Source of the DNA: Bacteroidota bacterium
GTDB taxonomy: Bacteria; Bacteroidota; Bacteroidia; Bacteroidales; JAAUTT01
Assembly: GCA_023429135.1 (NCBI GenBank)
Contig: JAEYWD010000032.1
Location: 98,556-162,555 of the forward strand
Length of the DNA stretch: 64,000 bases
Direction: 5' to 3'
Positions 7,855 through 17,008 of the stretch are shown here, one piece after another. A program made the translations under genes and the position numbers. The notes under the pieces are model-generated. The model saw nothing but the letters and a program-made list of their open reading frames with translations. It was not told the origin of the DNA and ran no database searches. Numbering within the stretch: position 1 is the first letter of the stretch; the number at the start of each line of letters is the position of its first letter.

Positions 7855-10800
7855 ATGGTGAACAAAGTAATACTTCTTGTACACTTCACTTTGATTTTAG
7901 GTTTAAGTAATTTTTTACTTGCCTCTGATGAAACCCTAAGAATTGAAGACTATTCGTACAAGGAAGGTTTGACAACTTCTGGTGTTAACAGCGTTTACAA
8001 GGATTCCCGGGGATTTTTATGGATATGTACCAACAACGGTTTGTTCAGATACGACGGCTATGGTTTTAAAAATATCAATTCCATCGCGGCCGGTTATCTT
8101 AAATTCGAAACATACTGCATTGTGGAGGACAAAAACCAGAATTTCTGGATAGGAACAGCCGGCAAAGGCATTGTTTATTATAATTCACATACAGGAAAGC
8201 TCTTCAGTCTGAATTTAAAAGCTGCCAATAACCTGAAAGTTAACCGAATCGTATTTTTTAAAGGGAAAGTATGGATTGCAACCAACGCAGGACTTCTTGT
8301 TGTTGAGGAAAAAGAAAACATTGACGAAACCACCATTTTTGATGCGAAGGTACTTTGGCCCGACCCGGCCAATAAGTCTTTGCAAATGAATGTTATAAAC
8401 TTTATTTATACCCAACCGGGGAGCAAATCGTTATGGATAGGTACCAATAGTCCGCTCTATGAACTCGATCCGGATACATATCAGTTCCGTACTATCGATT
8501 CTTACAACCAGAATTCTATCCGGTGGGTTTCCGATTATTCACGTGGTAAAATGCTGGTTTCTAGCTGGGATGGCGGTATTTTTCTGGTAGATACCAAAAC
8601 CCAAAAGCTCAATAACGACAAATATATTTCGGATATAAACAAAATAATAGGCGATAAGAGGGTTAAAACAGCAATTGTCGATAATCAGAACCGTTGTTGG
8701 GTAGCAACTTTTGGCGACGGATTATATATTTTCAGAAAAGACCAGGCCGGGAACCTGAATTATGAAAATTATCGTAATGAAGAAAAATTGCCGCTGAAAT
8801 TGAAGTCGAACTTTGTAGACCAAATTTTTCTCGACGAAACTGGAACAGCTTGGTTAAGTATGGCTGAAGCCGGACTGTCAAAAATTCATTATCAGAAGAG
8901 TAATCTGCATTATTTCAATTTTTATGACTTAAAGGACCACAACAAGTCAAAGGAGATCCATGCTGTGAGGCAATCGTCCGATAAGAATAAATTCTGGGTA
9001 AGTTTTAATTGGAATGAGATTGATCTTTTTGATTCCCGTAATCACAGTTACAGGCAGTTTACAAGTGGCTCCACCGGGCTTCGGCTTCAGAACGACAAAG
9101 TGAACTTTGCTTATCAGGACCGTAAAGGTAATTTGTGGATTGTATATTCCAGAATTGGCATTTATGTTGTGCCGGCAAAAAATGCCATCAGTTTGGTCGA
9201 GGGCAGAACATCGGGTACTTTCAGACCCCTTGATGTAAATAACTTATTTTCACGGGATCCAAGGGCTAATTCCTATATTATTAATTTTTATGAAGATAGT
9301 AAAGGCCGATTGTGGGTTGGAGGATGGGGTGATACATACCTGTTGGATTTTCTGGATGGTTATTTTACCGCGGAAACTTCGCAGCAATTTCTTGCCAGCG
9401 TTAAAAGAGAGCTCATTTATTCCGAAGAGAGAAGAGAACAGTTTAATTTTACTATTTCGCCCGTTAATACTATAGTTGAAATTGATGAAAACCAATACTG
9501 GCTTGGCACAAGAAACGGTGGAATACTAGCCGTGGAAGAACTGCCCGGGAATAAATTTGTAGGAAAAAATTTAGATTTAAACGAGAAACTTCCGAGTAAC
9601 TATATCATTTTTTTTTACAGGGACAAAAACAAAAACCTTTGGATAGGAACGAACTCCGGACTTTGTATTCAGGATAAAAACAGCCTGAAGGTGTTGGGGA
9701 TAAAAAACGGAATGCTGTCGGAATGTATTACCAATATTACCGAAGATGCCTATGGGAATTTATGGGTATCAACTTCCTATGGTATTTCCAAAATCAATAT
9801 TAAGGATTTTTCAGTGATTAATTTTCTTAATTCCGATAACGAAAAGCTCAACCAGTTTATCAACGGTGCAGTTACGAATACATTGGGAGGCAATATTTGG
9901 TTTTCGACCAACGAGTCTTTAGTAATGCTGAATTCGGATTCAATTGAAAATTTTAAGGTTACTGCACCTATTTATTTCACTGATATAAAGATTAATAACC
10001 ATCCGGTAATTCCTATGGAACGGTACCGGGGAGTACGTATAATTGACAATGATGTAAATCTTGGTAAGGTTATCAAGGTTCCGTATGGCTCTACACTTAA
10101 TTTGGAATTTGCGGCTCTCGATTATTTGAGTCCTGAAAAAATTCTATACAAATATAAAATAGGGAAAAACGATGAATGGCTGATACTTAGTCCGGGACAG
10201 CGAAGTCTTAATTTACCTAACACCACGCCTGGCGAGTATACTTTAAGTATTATGGTTGCCAATTCGCTGGATAAAAATGGGATGAAAAGTATAAAGATCG
10301 ATTATCTGCCTCCTTTCTGGCTTTCCAAAATAGCTTTTTTGATCTACATTTCTCTGGCGCTGGTTTTGCTGTTTACTTACCGCAAACTTATCATTCAGAA
10401 AACCATGCAAAAGTCGCTGGTGGAAAAAGAACGTTACGAACGCAAGAAAATTGAAGAACTTGATAAAATGAAGAGCGAGTTTTTCTCCAATATCTCCCAT
10501 GAGTTTCGTACTCCCTTGAGCCTGATTATTAACCCGCTCGAAAAGCTAGTAACCGAAGGCAATCTCACCGAAAAAGATAAGGACCGGATAAGACTTGTGC
10601 TTAAAAGCAGTAACCGTTTGCTGAAACTGACCAACGAATTGATGGACTTCAGCAAAATAGAGAAGGATCTGCTGAAACCCGATTTCCAGCTCTGTGAAAT
10701 TGTCTCCATGACAAAAGACATTTGCCATTTGTTTAATAACCTTGCCGATACAATGAATATTGAGTTTAGAATCAATCATTCGTTCGATCGCATGGAGTTG

Positions 10801-12036
10801 CCCATAGATAAAGGCATGATCGAAAAGACCATATTTAACCTTTTATCCAATGCATTTAAATACACTTCGGTAAATGGAGTTATAATGGTAAATCTCTCTA
10901 AATTTGCTGAAGCCGAAACAGAGTATGTAAAACTGTCGGTAATTAACACCGGCGAAGGAATAAGCAAAGAAAATCTGAGCAGGATTTTTGACCGGTATTA
11001 TCAGATAAGCAATGTTCAGAACCGACATATAGAGGGGACAGGGATAGGTTTAGCTCTTGTGAAAAGCTTTGTAGAACTGCATAATGGTATTGTCGATGTA
11101 AAAAGTGAGCCTAAACTTGAGACATGTTTTGATATTTATCTTCCTATTTTCCAGGCCGATTTTATCAACAATACCGAAACAGCTAAATTGCCGAAAACAA
11201 AATCCAAACCATCCAAAGCGACAAATGAGCAAGATAACCTGTCGTCGAAGCAAAGTAACGGCTATAGGATATTGGTGGTGGAAGATGAGGAAGACATCAA
11301 GAATTACATTATCGAGGAGCTGTCGACCGAATATAAGGTTCTGACAGCCAAAGATGGAGAAGAAGGATGGAATATTGCCAGTGAGGCAATTCCCGATTTG
11401 ATAATTACAGATGTGATGATGCCTGTGTTATCTGGAATTGAGCTGTGTAAAAGACTAAGAAGCCAGGTAATTACATCGCACATCCCAATAATCATTCTCT
11501 CGGCAAAAACCCATACATACGAACAGATTGAAGGACTGGAGAAAGGCGCCGATGTTTACATGATTAAACCATTTAATGTTGACATATTAAAGGTACAGGT
11601 ACAACGTCTGATTAGCCTGAAACAATCCATTTATTCCAAGTATCTTAAAGAAACTACATTAATTCCGCCCGATTCGGTTACCAATAAGCTGGACGATGAT
11701 TTTATGAGGAAAGTTCTGTCCTTTATTGAGGAGAACCTTACAAATTCTGACCTGAGTGTTGATCAGCTTGCCAATTGTGTTTCGCTGAGCAAAGTGCAGA
11801 CTTACCGGAAAGTGAAAGCTATCAGTGGTTTGTCAATCGTTGAATTTATCAGAACTGTGCGTCTTAAAAAAGCATCACAGCTTATCTTGGAAGGGCGTCT
11901 TAATTTTTCGGAAATTTCTTTCGAAACAGGATTCTCAACTCCATCATATTTTTCCAAATGTTTCCACGATCATTTCGGGAAAACGCCTTCCGAATTTGCT
12001 TCTGAGTTTGGAAATAAGGAAACGGCAACGTCCTAG
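7855..12036 (+). CDS. Hybrid two-component system regulator (HTCS)
   Basis: This 1393-residue protein joins sensor, kinase, receiver and DNA-binding output in one chain. It has an N-terminal signal/anchor, then two-component-propeller repeats (for example LWICTNNGLFRYDG, FWIGTAGKGI, LWIGTNSGL) forming a periplasmic double propeller. A Y_Y_Y domain near 745-815 and a membrane segment near 822-842 follow. HisKA carries His882 in NISHEFRTPLSL, and the HATPase carries GTGIGLALVK near 1061. The receiver domain has Asp1186 in IITDVMMP and KPF downstream, and a C-terminal AraC HTH covers about 1290-1385. Known family members bind an oligosaccharide in the periplasm and activate a nearby PUL. Its place immediately before the xylan-type enzyme genes, same strand, makes it their likely activator. 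Key catalytic residues are intact. Confidence 0.95.
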   Translation: MVNKVILLVHFTLILGLSNFLLASDETLRIEDYSYKEGLTTSGVNSVYKDSRGFLWICTNNGLFRYDGYGFKNINSIAAGYLKFETYCIVEDKNQNFWIGTAGKGIVYYNSHTGKLFSLNLKAANNLKVNRIVFFKGKVWIATNAGLLVVEEKENIDETTIFDAKVLWPDPANKSLQMNVINFIYTQPGSKSLWIGTNSPLYELDPDTYQFRTIDSYNQNSIRWVSDYSRGKMLVSSWDGGIFLVDTKTQKLNNDKYISDINKIIGDKRVKTAIVDNQNRCWVATFGDGLYIFRKDQAGNLNYENYRNEEKLPLKLKSNFVDQIFLDETGTAWLSMAEAGLSKIHYQKSNLHYFNFYDLKDHNKSKEIHAVRQSSDKNKFWVSFNWNEIDLFDSRNHSYRQFTSGSTGLRLQNDKVNFAYQDRKGNLWIVYSRIGIYVVPAKNAISLVEGRTSGTFRPLDVNNLFSRDPRANSYIINFYEDSKGRLWVGGWGDTYLLDFLDGYFTAETSQQFLASVKRELIYSEERREQFNFTISPVNTIVEIDENQYWLGTRNGGILAVEELPGNKFVGKNLDLNEKLPSNYIIFFYRDKNKNLWIGTNSGLCIQDKNSLKVLGIKNGMLSECITNITEDAYGNLWVSTSYGISKINIKDFSVINFLNSDNEKLNQFINGAVTNTLGGNIWFSTNESLVMLNSDSIENFKVTAPIYFTDIKINNHPVIPMERYRGVRIIDNDVNLGKVIKVPYGSTLNLEFAALDYLSPEKILYKYKIGKNDEWLILSPGQRSLNLPNTTPGEYTLSIMVANSLDKNGMKSIKIDYLPPFWLSKIAFLIYISLALVLLFTYRKLIIQKTMQKSLVEKERYERKKIEELDKMKSEFFSNISHEFRTPLSLIINPLEKLVTEGNLTEKDKDRIRLVLKSSNRLLKLTNELMDFSKIEKDLLKPDFQLCEIVSMTKDICHLFNNLADTMNIEFRINHSFDRMELPIDKGMIEKTIFNLLSNAFKYTSVNGVIMVNLSKFAEAETEYVKLSVINTGEGISKENLSRIFDRYYQISNVQNRHIEGTGIGLALVKSFVELHNGIVDVKSEPKLETCFDIYLPIFQADFINNTETAKLPKTKSKPSKATNEQDNLSSKQSNGYRILVVEDEEDIKNYIIEELSTEYKVLTAKDGEEGWNIASEAIPDLIITDVMMPVLSGIELCKRLRSQVITSHIPIIILSAKTHTYEQIEGLEKGADVYMIKPFNVDILKVQVQRLISLKQSIYSKYLKETTLIPPDSVTNKLDDDFMRKVLSFIEENLTNSDLSVDQLANCVSLSKVQTYRKVKAISGLSIVEFIRTVRLKKASQLILEGRLNFSEISFETGFSTPSYFSKCFHDHFGKTPSEFASEFGNKETATS

Positions 12037-12196
12037 AAATTACCATTGTATTCTCTCCCGTAATCTCTGTCGATCCCTCTCTTTATTTTCATTCATTTTC
12101 GGTCGAAAAATTTAAAGGACATTCCTTTTTTTGCCATTTGAATCAATTTTAATAGTACTCGTTCCAAAATTGACAGCAAAAAAATGCTGTATAAAT

Positions 12197-12204
12197 TACA
12201 TTTG
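12197..12204 (+). promoter_or_regulatory. Candidate -7 box (TACATTTG) for the esterase/GH operon
   Basis: TACATTTG fits TAnnTTTG and lies 55 bases before the bimodular esterase start. An ATTG lies 24 bases upstream. A second match, TATTTTTG at 12214-12221, is equally possible. Confidence 0.4.
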
Positions 12205-12258
12205 GAGCGCATCTATTTTTGAAATTGTATTAACAGAAACCGAACGAAAATATAAACT

Positions 12259-14178
12259 ATGAGACCATTAACTACTTTAATTATAGTATTGCTATTTCTT
12301 TGCACGAACGCTAACACGCAAAACCCTGTTTCTCCGTCATCGCCGGGTTTTGACATTGTTCGTTCCGGCATCCCTCACGGAACCATTGATACGATTGTTT
12401 ACGACTCCAAAACTGTCGGATCAAAACGAAAAGCTTTGATTTATACCCCACCAACTTATTCCAAGGACAAAAAATATCCGGTACTTTACCTCCTTCATGG
12501 CATTGGCGGCGACGAAAAGGAATGGCTTAACGGCGCTCAGCCTCAGGTGATCCTCGATAACCTGTATGCTGAAAACAAAATTCAGCCCATGATCGTGGTT
12601 ATGCCTAACGGACGTGCTATGAAAAATGACCGTGCCGTTGGAAATATTTTCGACAAGGAGAAAGTGGAGGCATTTGCCACATTTGAAAAGGATTTGCTGA
12701 ATGATCTGATTCCTTTCATCGAAAAAAAATATCCTGCGATTAAAGCGGCAGATCATCGTGCCATTGCAGGATTATCAATGGGTGGTGGGCAATCCCTTAA
12801 CTTCGGGTTGGGAAACCTGGATAAATTTGCCTGGGTAGGAGGTTTCTCATCAGCTCCCAACACCAAACCCCCACAGGAGTTAATGCCCAATCCTGCTGAA
12901 GCGAAGAAAAAGCTGAAATTGCTCTGGATTTCGTGTGGCGACAGGGACAACCTGATCACTTTCAGTCGCCGTACTCATGAGTACATGCAACAAAACAATG
13001 TAGATCATATCTATTTTATTGAGCCCGGCTATCACGACTTTAAAGTATGGAAAAACGGACTTTACATGTTCTCGCAATTGTTATTTAAGCCGGTTGATGT
13101 CTCTGGTTTCCCTAAATATGCGGGGCTAGGCACTCCCGCCTCCTCGAATGTTCGCAATGCCAAATATCCGCAATTGCTAATGGATGGCAGGGCAATGTTT
13201 CGCCTCAAGGCTCCTGAGGCAAAATTGGTTCAGCTCGATTTGGGTAAGAAGTACGATATGGTGAAAAACGGCGAAGGAGTTTGGGAAATCACAACCGATT
13301 CGTTAAGTGAGGGTTTTCATTATTATTCGGTTATTATTGACGGTGTTGCCGTGTGCGATCCTGCTAGCGAAACCTTTTACGGAATGGGAAGGATGGCTAG
13401 CGGTTTCGAAGTTCCCTTCCGGGGCGATGAAATGTATGCGGTCAGGAATGTACCTCACGGCGATGTCCGCATAAAACGCTATTATTCAACAGTTACCAAT
13501 ACATGGCGCCGGTTTTACATTTATACGCCTGCCGGGTACGATGCAAATACCTCCGAAAAATATCCCGTCCTTTACCTGATGCACGGCGGTGGCGAAGACG
13601 AACGCGGATGGGCTACCCAGGGCAAAACCGACTTGATCTTAGATAACCTTATTGCCGAAAAAAAATCCGTACCCATGCTCATTGTAATGCCCGACGGAAA
13701 TATTCCCATGCAGGCGTTCGGAGAAGATGTGCTGAGTGCTTTTGAATCGGAACTCAAGCAATGCATTATTCCTTTTGTCGAGAAAAATTACAGGGTTAGA
13801 ACCGATGCTGGCAGTCGCGCTCTCGCAGGTCTTTCTATGGGTGGCATTCAAACGCTTTATGCTGGCATTAACAATACGCAACTTTTCTCTTATCTGGGGG
13901 TATTCAGTTCGGGTTGGATACAAGGTATGCAGACTGATCTTGCAGCAAAACAGTACAATTTTATGAAAAGCAATGTCGAACAGATTAATAGTAACCTGAA
14001 ACAGTTCTGGATTGCCATGGGTGGCAAAGAAGATATTGCATGGAAAAACTGTCAGGCCATGATGGAAAAATTCGACGAAATGAAAATAAAATACACCTAC
14101 AGCGAATATCCCGGCGGTCACACCTGGCCTGTGTGGCGAAACAACCTTTACAATTTCGCTCAGTTGTTGTTTAAGTAA
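12259..14178 (+). CDS. Bimodular CE1-type esterase (two catalytic domains)
   Basis: After a signal peptide the 639-residue protein carries two complete alpha/beta-hydrolase domains of the esterase D / CE1 type. The first has GLSMGG with Ser173 and His259 in PGYHD. A linker at about 300-390 has the CBM48/E-set-like pattern seen at the N-terminus of many Bacteroidota xylan esterases (GFHYYSVIIDG). The second has GLSMGG with Ser526 and His621 in GGHTW. CE1 members remove acetyl or feruloyl groups from xylan; which is cleaved here cannot be read. The linker plus second domain closely resembles the single-domain esterases at 24727, 26125 and 27603, suggesting duplication. It opens the enzyme operon. 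Confidence 0.9.
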   Translation: MRPLTTLIIVLLFLCTNANTQNPVSPSSPGFDIVRSGIPHGTIDTIVYDSKTVGSKRKALIYTPPTYSKDKKYPVLYLLHGIGGDEKEWLNGAQPQVILDNLYAENKIQPMIVVMPNGRAMKNDRAVGNIFDKEKVEAFATFEKDLLNDLIPFIEKKYPAIKAADHRAIAGLSMGGGQSLNFGLGNLDKFAWVGGFSSAPNTKPPQELMPNPAEAKKKLKLLWISCGDRDNLITFSRRTHEYMQQNNVDHIYFIEPGYHDFKVWKNGLYMFSQLLFKPVDVSGFPKYAGLGTPASSNVRNAKYPQLLMDGRAMFRLKAPEAKLVQLDLGKKYDMVKNGEGVWEITTDSLSEGFHYYSVIIDGVAVCDPASETFYGMGRMASGFEVPFRGDEMYAVRNVPHGDVRIKRYYSTVTNTWRRFYIYTPAGYDANTSEKYPVLYLMHGGGEDERGWATQGKTDLILDNLIAEKKSVPMLIVMPDGNIPMQAFGEDVLSAFESELKQCIIPFVEKNYRVRTDAGSRALAGLSMGGIQTLYAGINNTQLFSYLGVFSSGWIQGMQTDLAAKQYNFMKSNVEQINSNLKQFWIAMGGKEDIAWKNCQAMMEKFDEMKIKYTYSEYPGGHTWPVWRNNLYNFAQLLFK

Positions 14179-14179
14179 G

Positions 14180-14288
14180 CCTCACCCCCGGCCCCTCTCC
14201 ATTTGGAGAGGGGAGAAAGAAGGCTCAACTTTATAATTCGTTGCTCCTCAAAGTCCCTCTCCTCGTAGGAGAGGGATTTAGGGTGAGG
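14180..14288. repeat. CCTCACCC palindromic intergenic element, copy 1
   Basis: The segment begins with CCTCACCCCCGGCCCCTCTC and ends with GGAGAGGGATTTAGGGTGAG, with internal self-complementary stretches. It starts one base after the esterase stop codon. Its left half and the preceding codons closely match the 3' end and repeat of the esterase at 24727-25902. Confidence 0.8.
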
Positions 14289-14316
14289 TAATCAAAATTA
14301 AATTATTAATTAAGCT

Positions 14317-15276
14317 ATGAATATCAAACCTTTATTTTCTTTTGCAATTGCGATCTTTACCTTTAGCAGCGCATCTGCTCAAAATCCTATCATTAAAGAA
14401 ATCTTTACTGCCGATCCGGCACCCATTGTTTACAACGATACACTTTTCCTGTATACCGGTCACGATACCGCTTCTATAAGCGCAACCAACTACAAAATGC
14501 CCGACTGGTGCGTGTTTTCAACAACCGATATGGTTAACTGGAAAAACCATGGTGTTTGTTTGTCACCCAAAACCTTTTCGTGGGCTACCGGCGATGCTTA
14601 TGCAGCCCAATGCATTTATCACAAAGGAAAATTCTATTGGTTCGTGTCGACATTTCACAAAAAGAATGAAGACAGCGAAGGTGGTGCAGCAATAGGAGTA
14701 GCGGTTTCTGACCGGCCAACAGGCCCTTTTAAAGATGCAATTGGCAAAGCTTTAATCACCAATCAGATGACCACCGACATGAAACATGGCTGGGACGATA
14801 TTGACCCTACAGTTTTTGTTGATGATGATGGTAAGGCTTACCTTTTCTGGGGAAATGGAAGTTGTAAATGGGTTAAGTTGAAGGACAACATGATTGAGCT
14901 GGATAGTCCGATAACCGTAATTAAGCCGGAGCATTTTATTGAAGGCCCCTGGGTTTATAAGCGCAAAGGTTTGTACTATCTGGTTTATGCCGGTGCAGGA
15001 ACTAAGCCTGAAATGATTGAATACTGTACTGCTTCAAATATTGCAGGTCCCTGGGAATACAAAGGAATAATCCAGGAAAATGTTCCTAACAGTTTCACCA
15101 CACACCCAGGGATAATCGATTACAAGGGGAAATCGTACTTTTTCTATCACAATGGAGCGCTCCCCACCGGTGGAAGTTACCGCCGTTCCATATGTGTAGA
15201 TTACATGTACTATAATCCTGATGGGACAATTCAAAAAATTATTCAGACTACACAAGGCGTTAAACCTGTTAAATAA
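14317..15276 (+). CDS. GH43 family glycosidase (secreted)
   Basis: This 319-residue single-domain enzyme has a signal peptide ending near SASA/QN. The five-bladed propeller shows the GH43 catalytic set: general base Asp33 in TADPAP, pKa-modulating Asp163 in DIDPTVF, and general acid Glu209 in IEGPWVY. GH43 enzymes are typically beta-xylosidases, alpha-L-arabinofuranosidases or arabinanases, inverting the anomeric centre. Subfamily is not assigned with confidence; the sequence resembles the 19773 enzyme minus its C-terminal carbohydrate-binding domain. It is followed after 8 bases by another GH43 gene, so they are surely co-transcribed. Confidence 0.9.
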   Translation: MNIKPLFSFAIAIFTFSSASAQNPIIKEIFTADPAPIVYNDTLFLYTGHDTASISATNYKMPDWCVFSTTDMVNWKNHGVCLSPKTFSWATGDAYAAQCIYHKGKFYWFVSTFHKKNEDSEGGAAIGVAVSDRPTGPFKDAIGKALITNQMTTDMKHGWDDIDPTVFVDDDGKAYLFWGNGSCKWVKLKDNMIELDSPITVIKPEHFIEGPWVYKRKGLYYLVYAGAGTKPEMIEYCTASNIAGPWEYKGIIQENVPNSFTTHPGIIDYKGKSYFFYHNGALPTGGSYRRSICVDYMYYNPDGTIQKIIQTTQGVKPVK

Positions 15277-15284
15277 TATTTAAA

Positions 15285-16850
15285 ATGATTAAGCGATTAT
15301 TATTCTTTTGCATGGTGAGCTGGTTGCCACTTCTGCTGTCGGCCCAGTTAAAAAATGCTGCTAACCCGGTCATATTTGCCGATGTCCCTGATATGTCTAT
15401 GGTGCGTGTGGGCGATACGTATTACATGAGCAGCACTACCATGCACATGGCTCCGGGGGTTCCGGTTATGAAATCCAAGGACCTCGTTAACTGGGAAATT
15501 GTAAATTATGCCTACAATGTACTTGACACCATGGATGCCCTGAGCCTTATAAACGGGAAAAGCAATTACGGAAAAGGCACCTGGGCAAGTTGTATCCGAT
15601 ACCATAAAGGGATGTTTTATATAAGCACCTTTTCGTCAACTACCAATAAAACCTATATCTATAAAACCAAGGATATTGAAAAAGGCCCGTGGGAAAGAAT
15701 CTCTTTCTCTCCTTCGTATCACGACCACACCCTTTGGTTCGACGATGACGGGAAGGTTTACATCATCTGGAGTGTAAAGAAACTACTGATTGCCGAATTA
15801 AAGGAAGATCTTTCCGGTGTCAAAGAAGGAACAGAAAGGGTTTTGATTGAAGATGCCAATGCGCCGTTAGGCAACAATGTTGGTCTTGGTGAAGGGTCTC
15901 AGCTTTTTAAGGTGAACGGCAAGTACTACCTGTTTAACATTGCATGGCCGCGTGGCGGAATGAGAACGGTTGTGATTCACCGGGCTGATAACATTAATGG
16001 GCCTTGGGAAGGCAAAGTGGCCTTTCAGGATCTGGGGGTTGCCCAGGGAGGACTTATTGATATGCCCAATGGAAACTGGTATGCTTATTTATTCCGCGAT
16101 TATGGCTCAGTAGGCCGGATCCCTTACCTGGTGCCTGTAAAATGGGAAGATGGTTGGCCGGTTCTGGGTGTAAACGGTAAAGTTCCCGAAACGCTCGATT
16201 TACCTGCCAGCAAAGGATTAATTCCTAATATTGTGAATTCCGACGAATTCAACCGCAAAAAGGGCGAACCAGCATTGCCCCTGGTGTGGCAATGGAACCA
16301 CCAACCCGACAACAATCTGTGGTCTGTTACTGAACGACCCGGATATTTACGCCTGAAAACAGGACGCATCGACAGTTTATTCCTGAAGTCTCGTAACACT
16401 TTGACTCAGCGCACCATTGGCCCTGAATGCACAGGAACAACCATGCTCGATGTGTCGGGTATGAAAGACGGCGATTATGCCGGCTTATGTGCCTTTCAGA
16501 GAAAATTCGGTCAGGTGGGAGTAAAAATCCAGGACGGGAAACGGTATATTTTTATGGTCAGCAACAAAACGGATAAGCCTACCGAACTGCAGAGCCTGCC
16601 GCTTTCTCAGAAAACAGTTTATCTCAAAATCGAATGCAATTTCAGGGACAGGGTAGATGAAGCGAATTTCCTTTACAGCCACGATGGCAAAACCTGGAAC
16701 CGCATCGGCAATACCCTTAAGATGGAGTACACCCTAATGGAACACTTTATGGGCTATCGTTTCGGTTTGTTTAACTATGCCACCAAACAAACTGGCGGGT
16801 TTGCCGATTTCGACTATTTCCGCATAAGTGATAAAATTTCTAATAAATAA
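15285..16850 (+). CDS. GH43 glycosidase with C-terminal beta-sandwich (GH43_12-like)
   Basis: The 521-residue protein has a signal peptide, a GH43 propeller (about 25-300) and a C-terminal concanavalin-like beta-sandwich of the GH43_C2 type (about 320-515). Catalytic candidates are Asp36 in VPDMS, Asp147 in YHDHTLWF and Glu203 in GEGSQLF. The MSSTTMHMAPGVPVMKSKDL segment is typical of the GH43_12 group, which contains arabinofuranosidases and xylosidases acting on xylan. Activity on arabinoxylan side chains or xylo-oligosaccharides is inferred from family and neighbours. Confidence 0.88.
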   Translation: MIKRLLFFCMVSWLPLLLSAQLKNAANPVIFADVPDMSMVRVGDTYYMSSTTMHMAPGVPVMKSKDLVNWEIVNYAYNVLDTMDALSLINGKSNYGKGTWASCIRYHKGMFYISTFSSTTNKTYIYKTKDIEKGPWERISFSPSYHDHTLWFDDDGKVYIIWSVKKLLIAELKEDLSGVKEGTERVLIEDANAPLGNNVGLGEGSQLFKVNGKYYLFNIAWPRGGMRTVVIHRADNINGPWEGKVAFQDLGVAQGGLIDMPNGNWYAYLFRDYGSVGRIPYLVPVKWEDGWPVLGVNGKVPETLDLPASKGLIPNIVNSDEFNRKKGEPALPLVWQWNHQPDNNLWSVTERPGYLRLKTGRIDSLFLKSRNTLTQRTIGPECTGTTMLDVSGMKDGDYAGLCAFQRKFGQVGVKIQDGKRYIFMVSNKTDKPTELQSLPLSQKTVYLKIECNFRDRVDEANFLYSHDGKTWNRIGNTLKMEYTLMEHFMGYRFGLFNYATKQTGGFADFDYFRISDKISNK

Positions 16851-17008
16851 AATGTTTGATTCAGATTAACTTAACCATTAATGCTTTTAAAATGAATATT
16901 GCTAACACAAGTAAACCGATTAAAAAATTGAAAAAACCATTGAAACTCTTTTCTTATGAATCGATGCTCGGCAAGTTCCCCGCCCCGGGGGATTTAGGGA
17001 GTAAACCA

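Noticed and set aside
13639..14121. Long minus-strand frames opposite esterase genes (also 27912-28700)
   Set aside because: They are antisense shadows of well-supported CE1 genes, without their own domains or starts.
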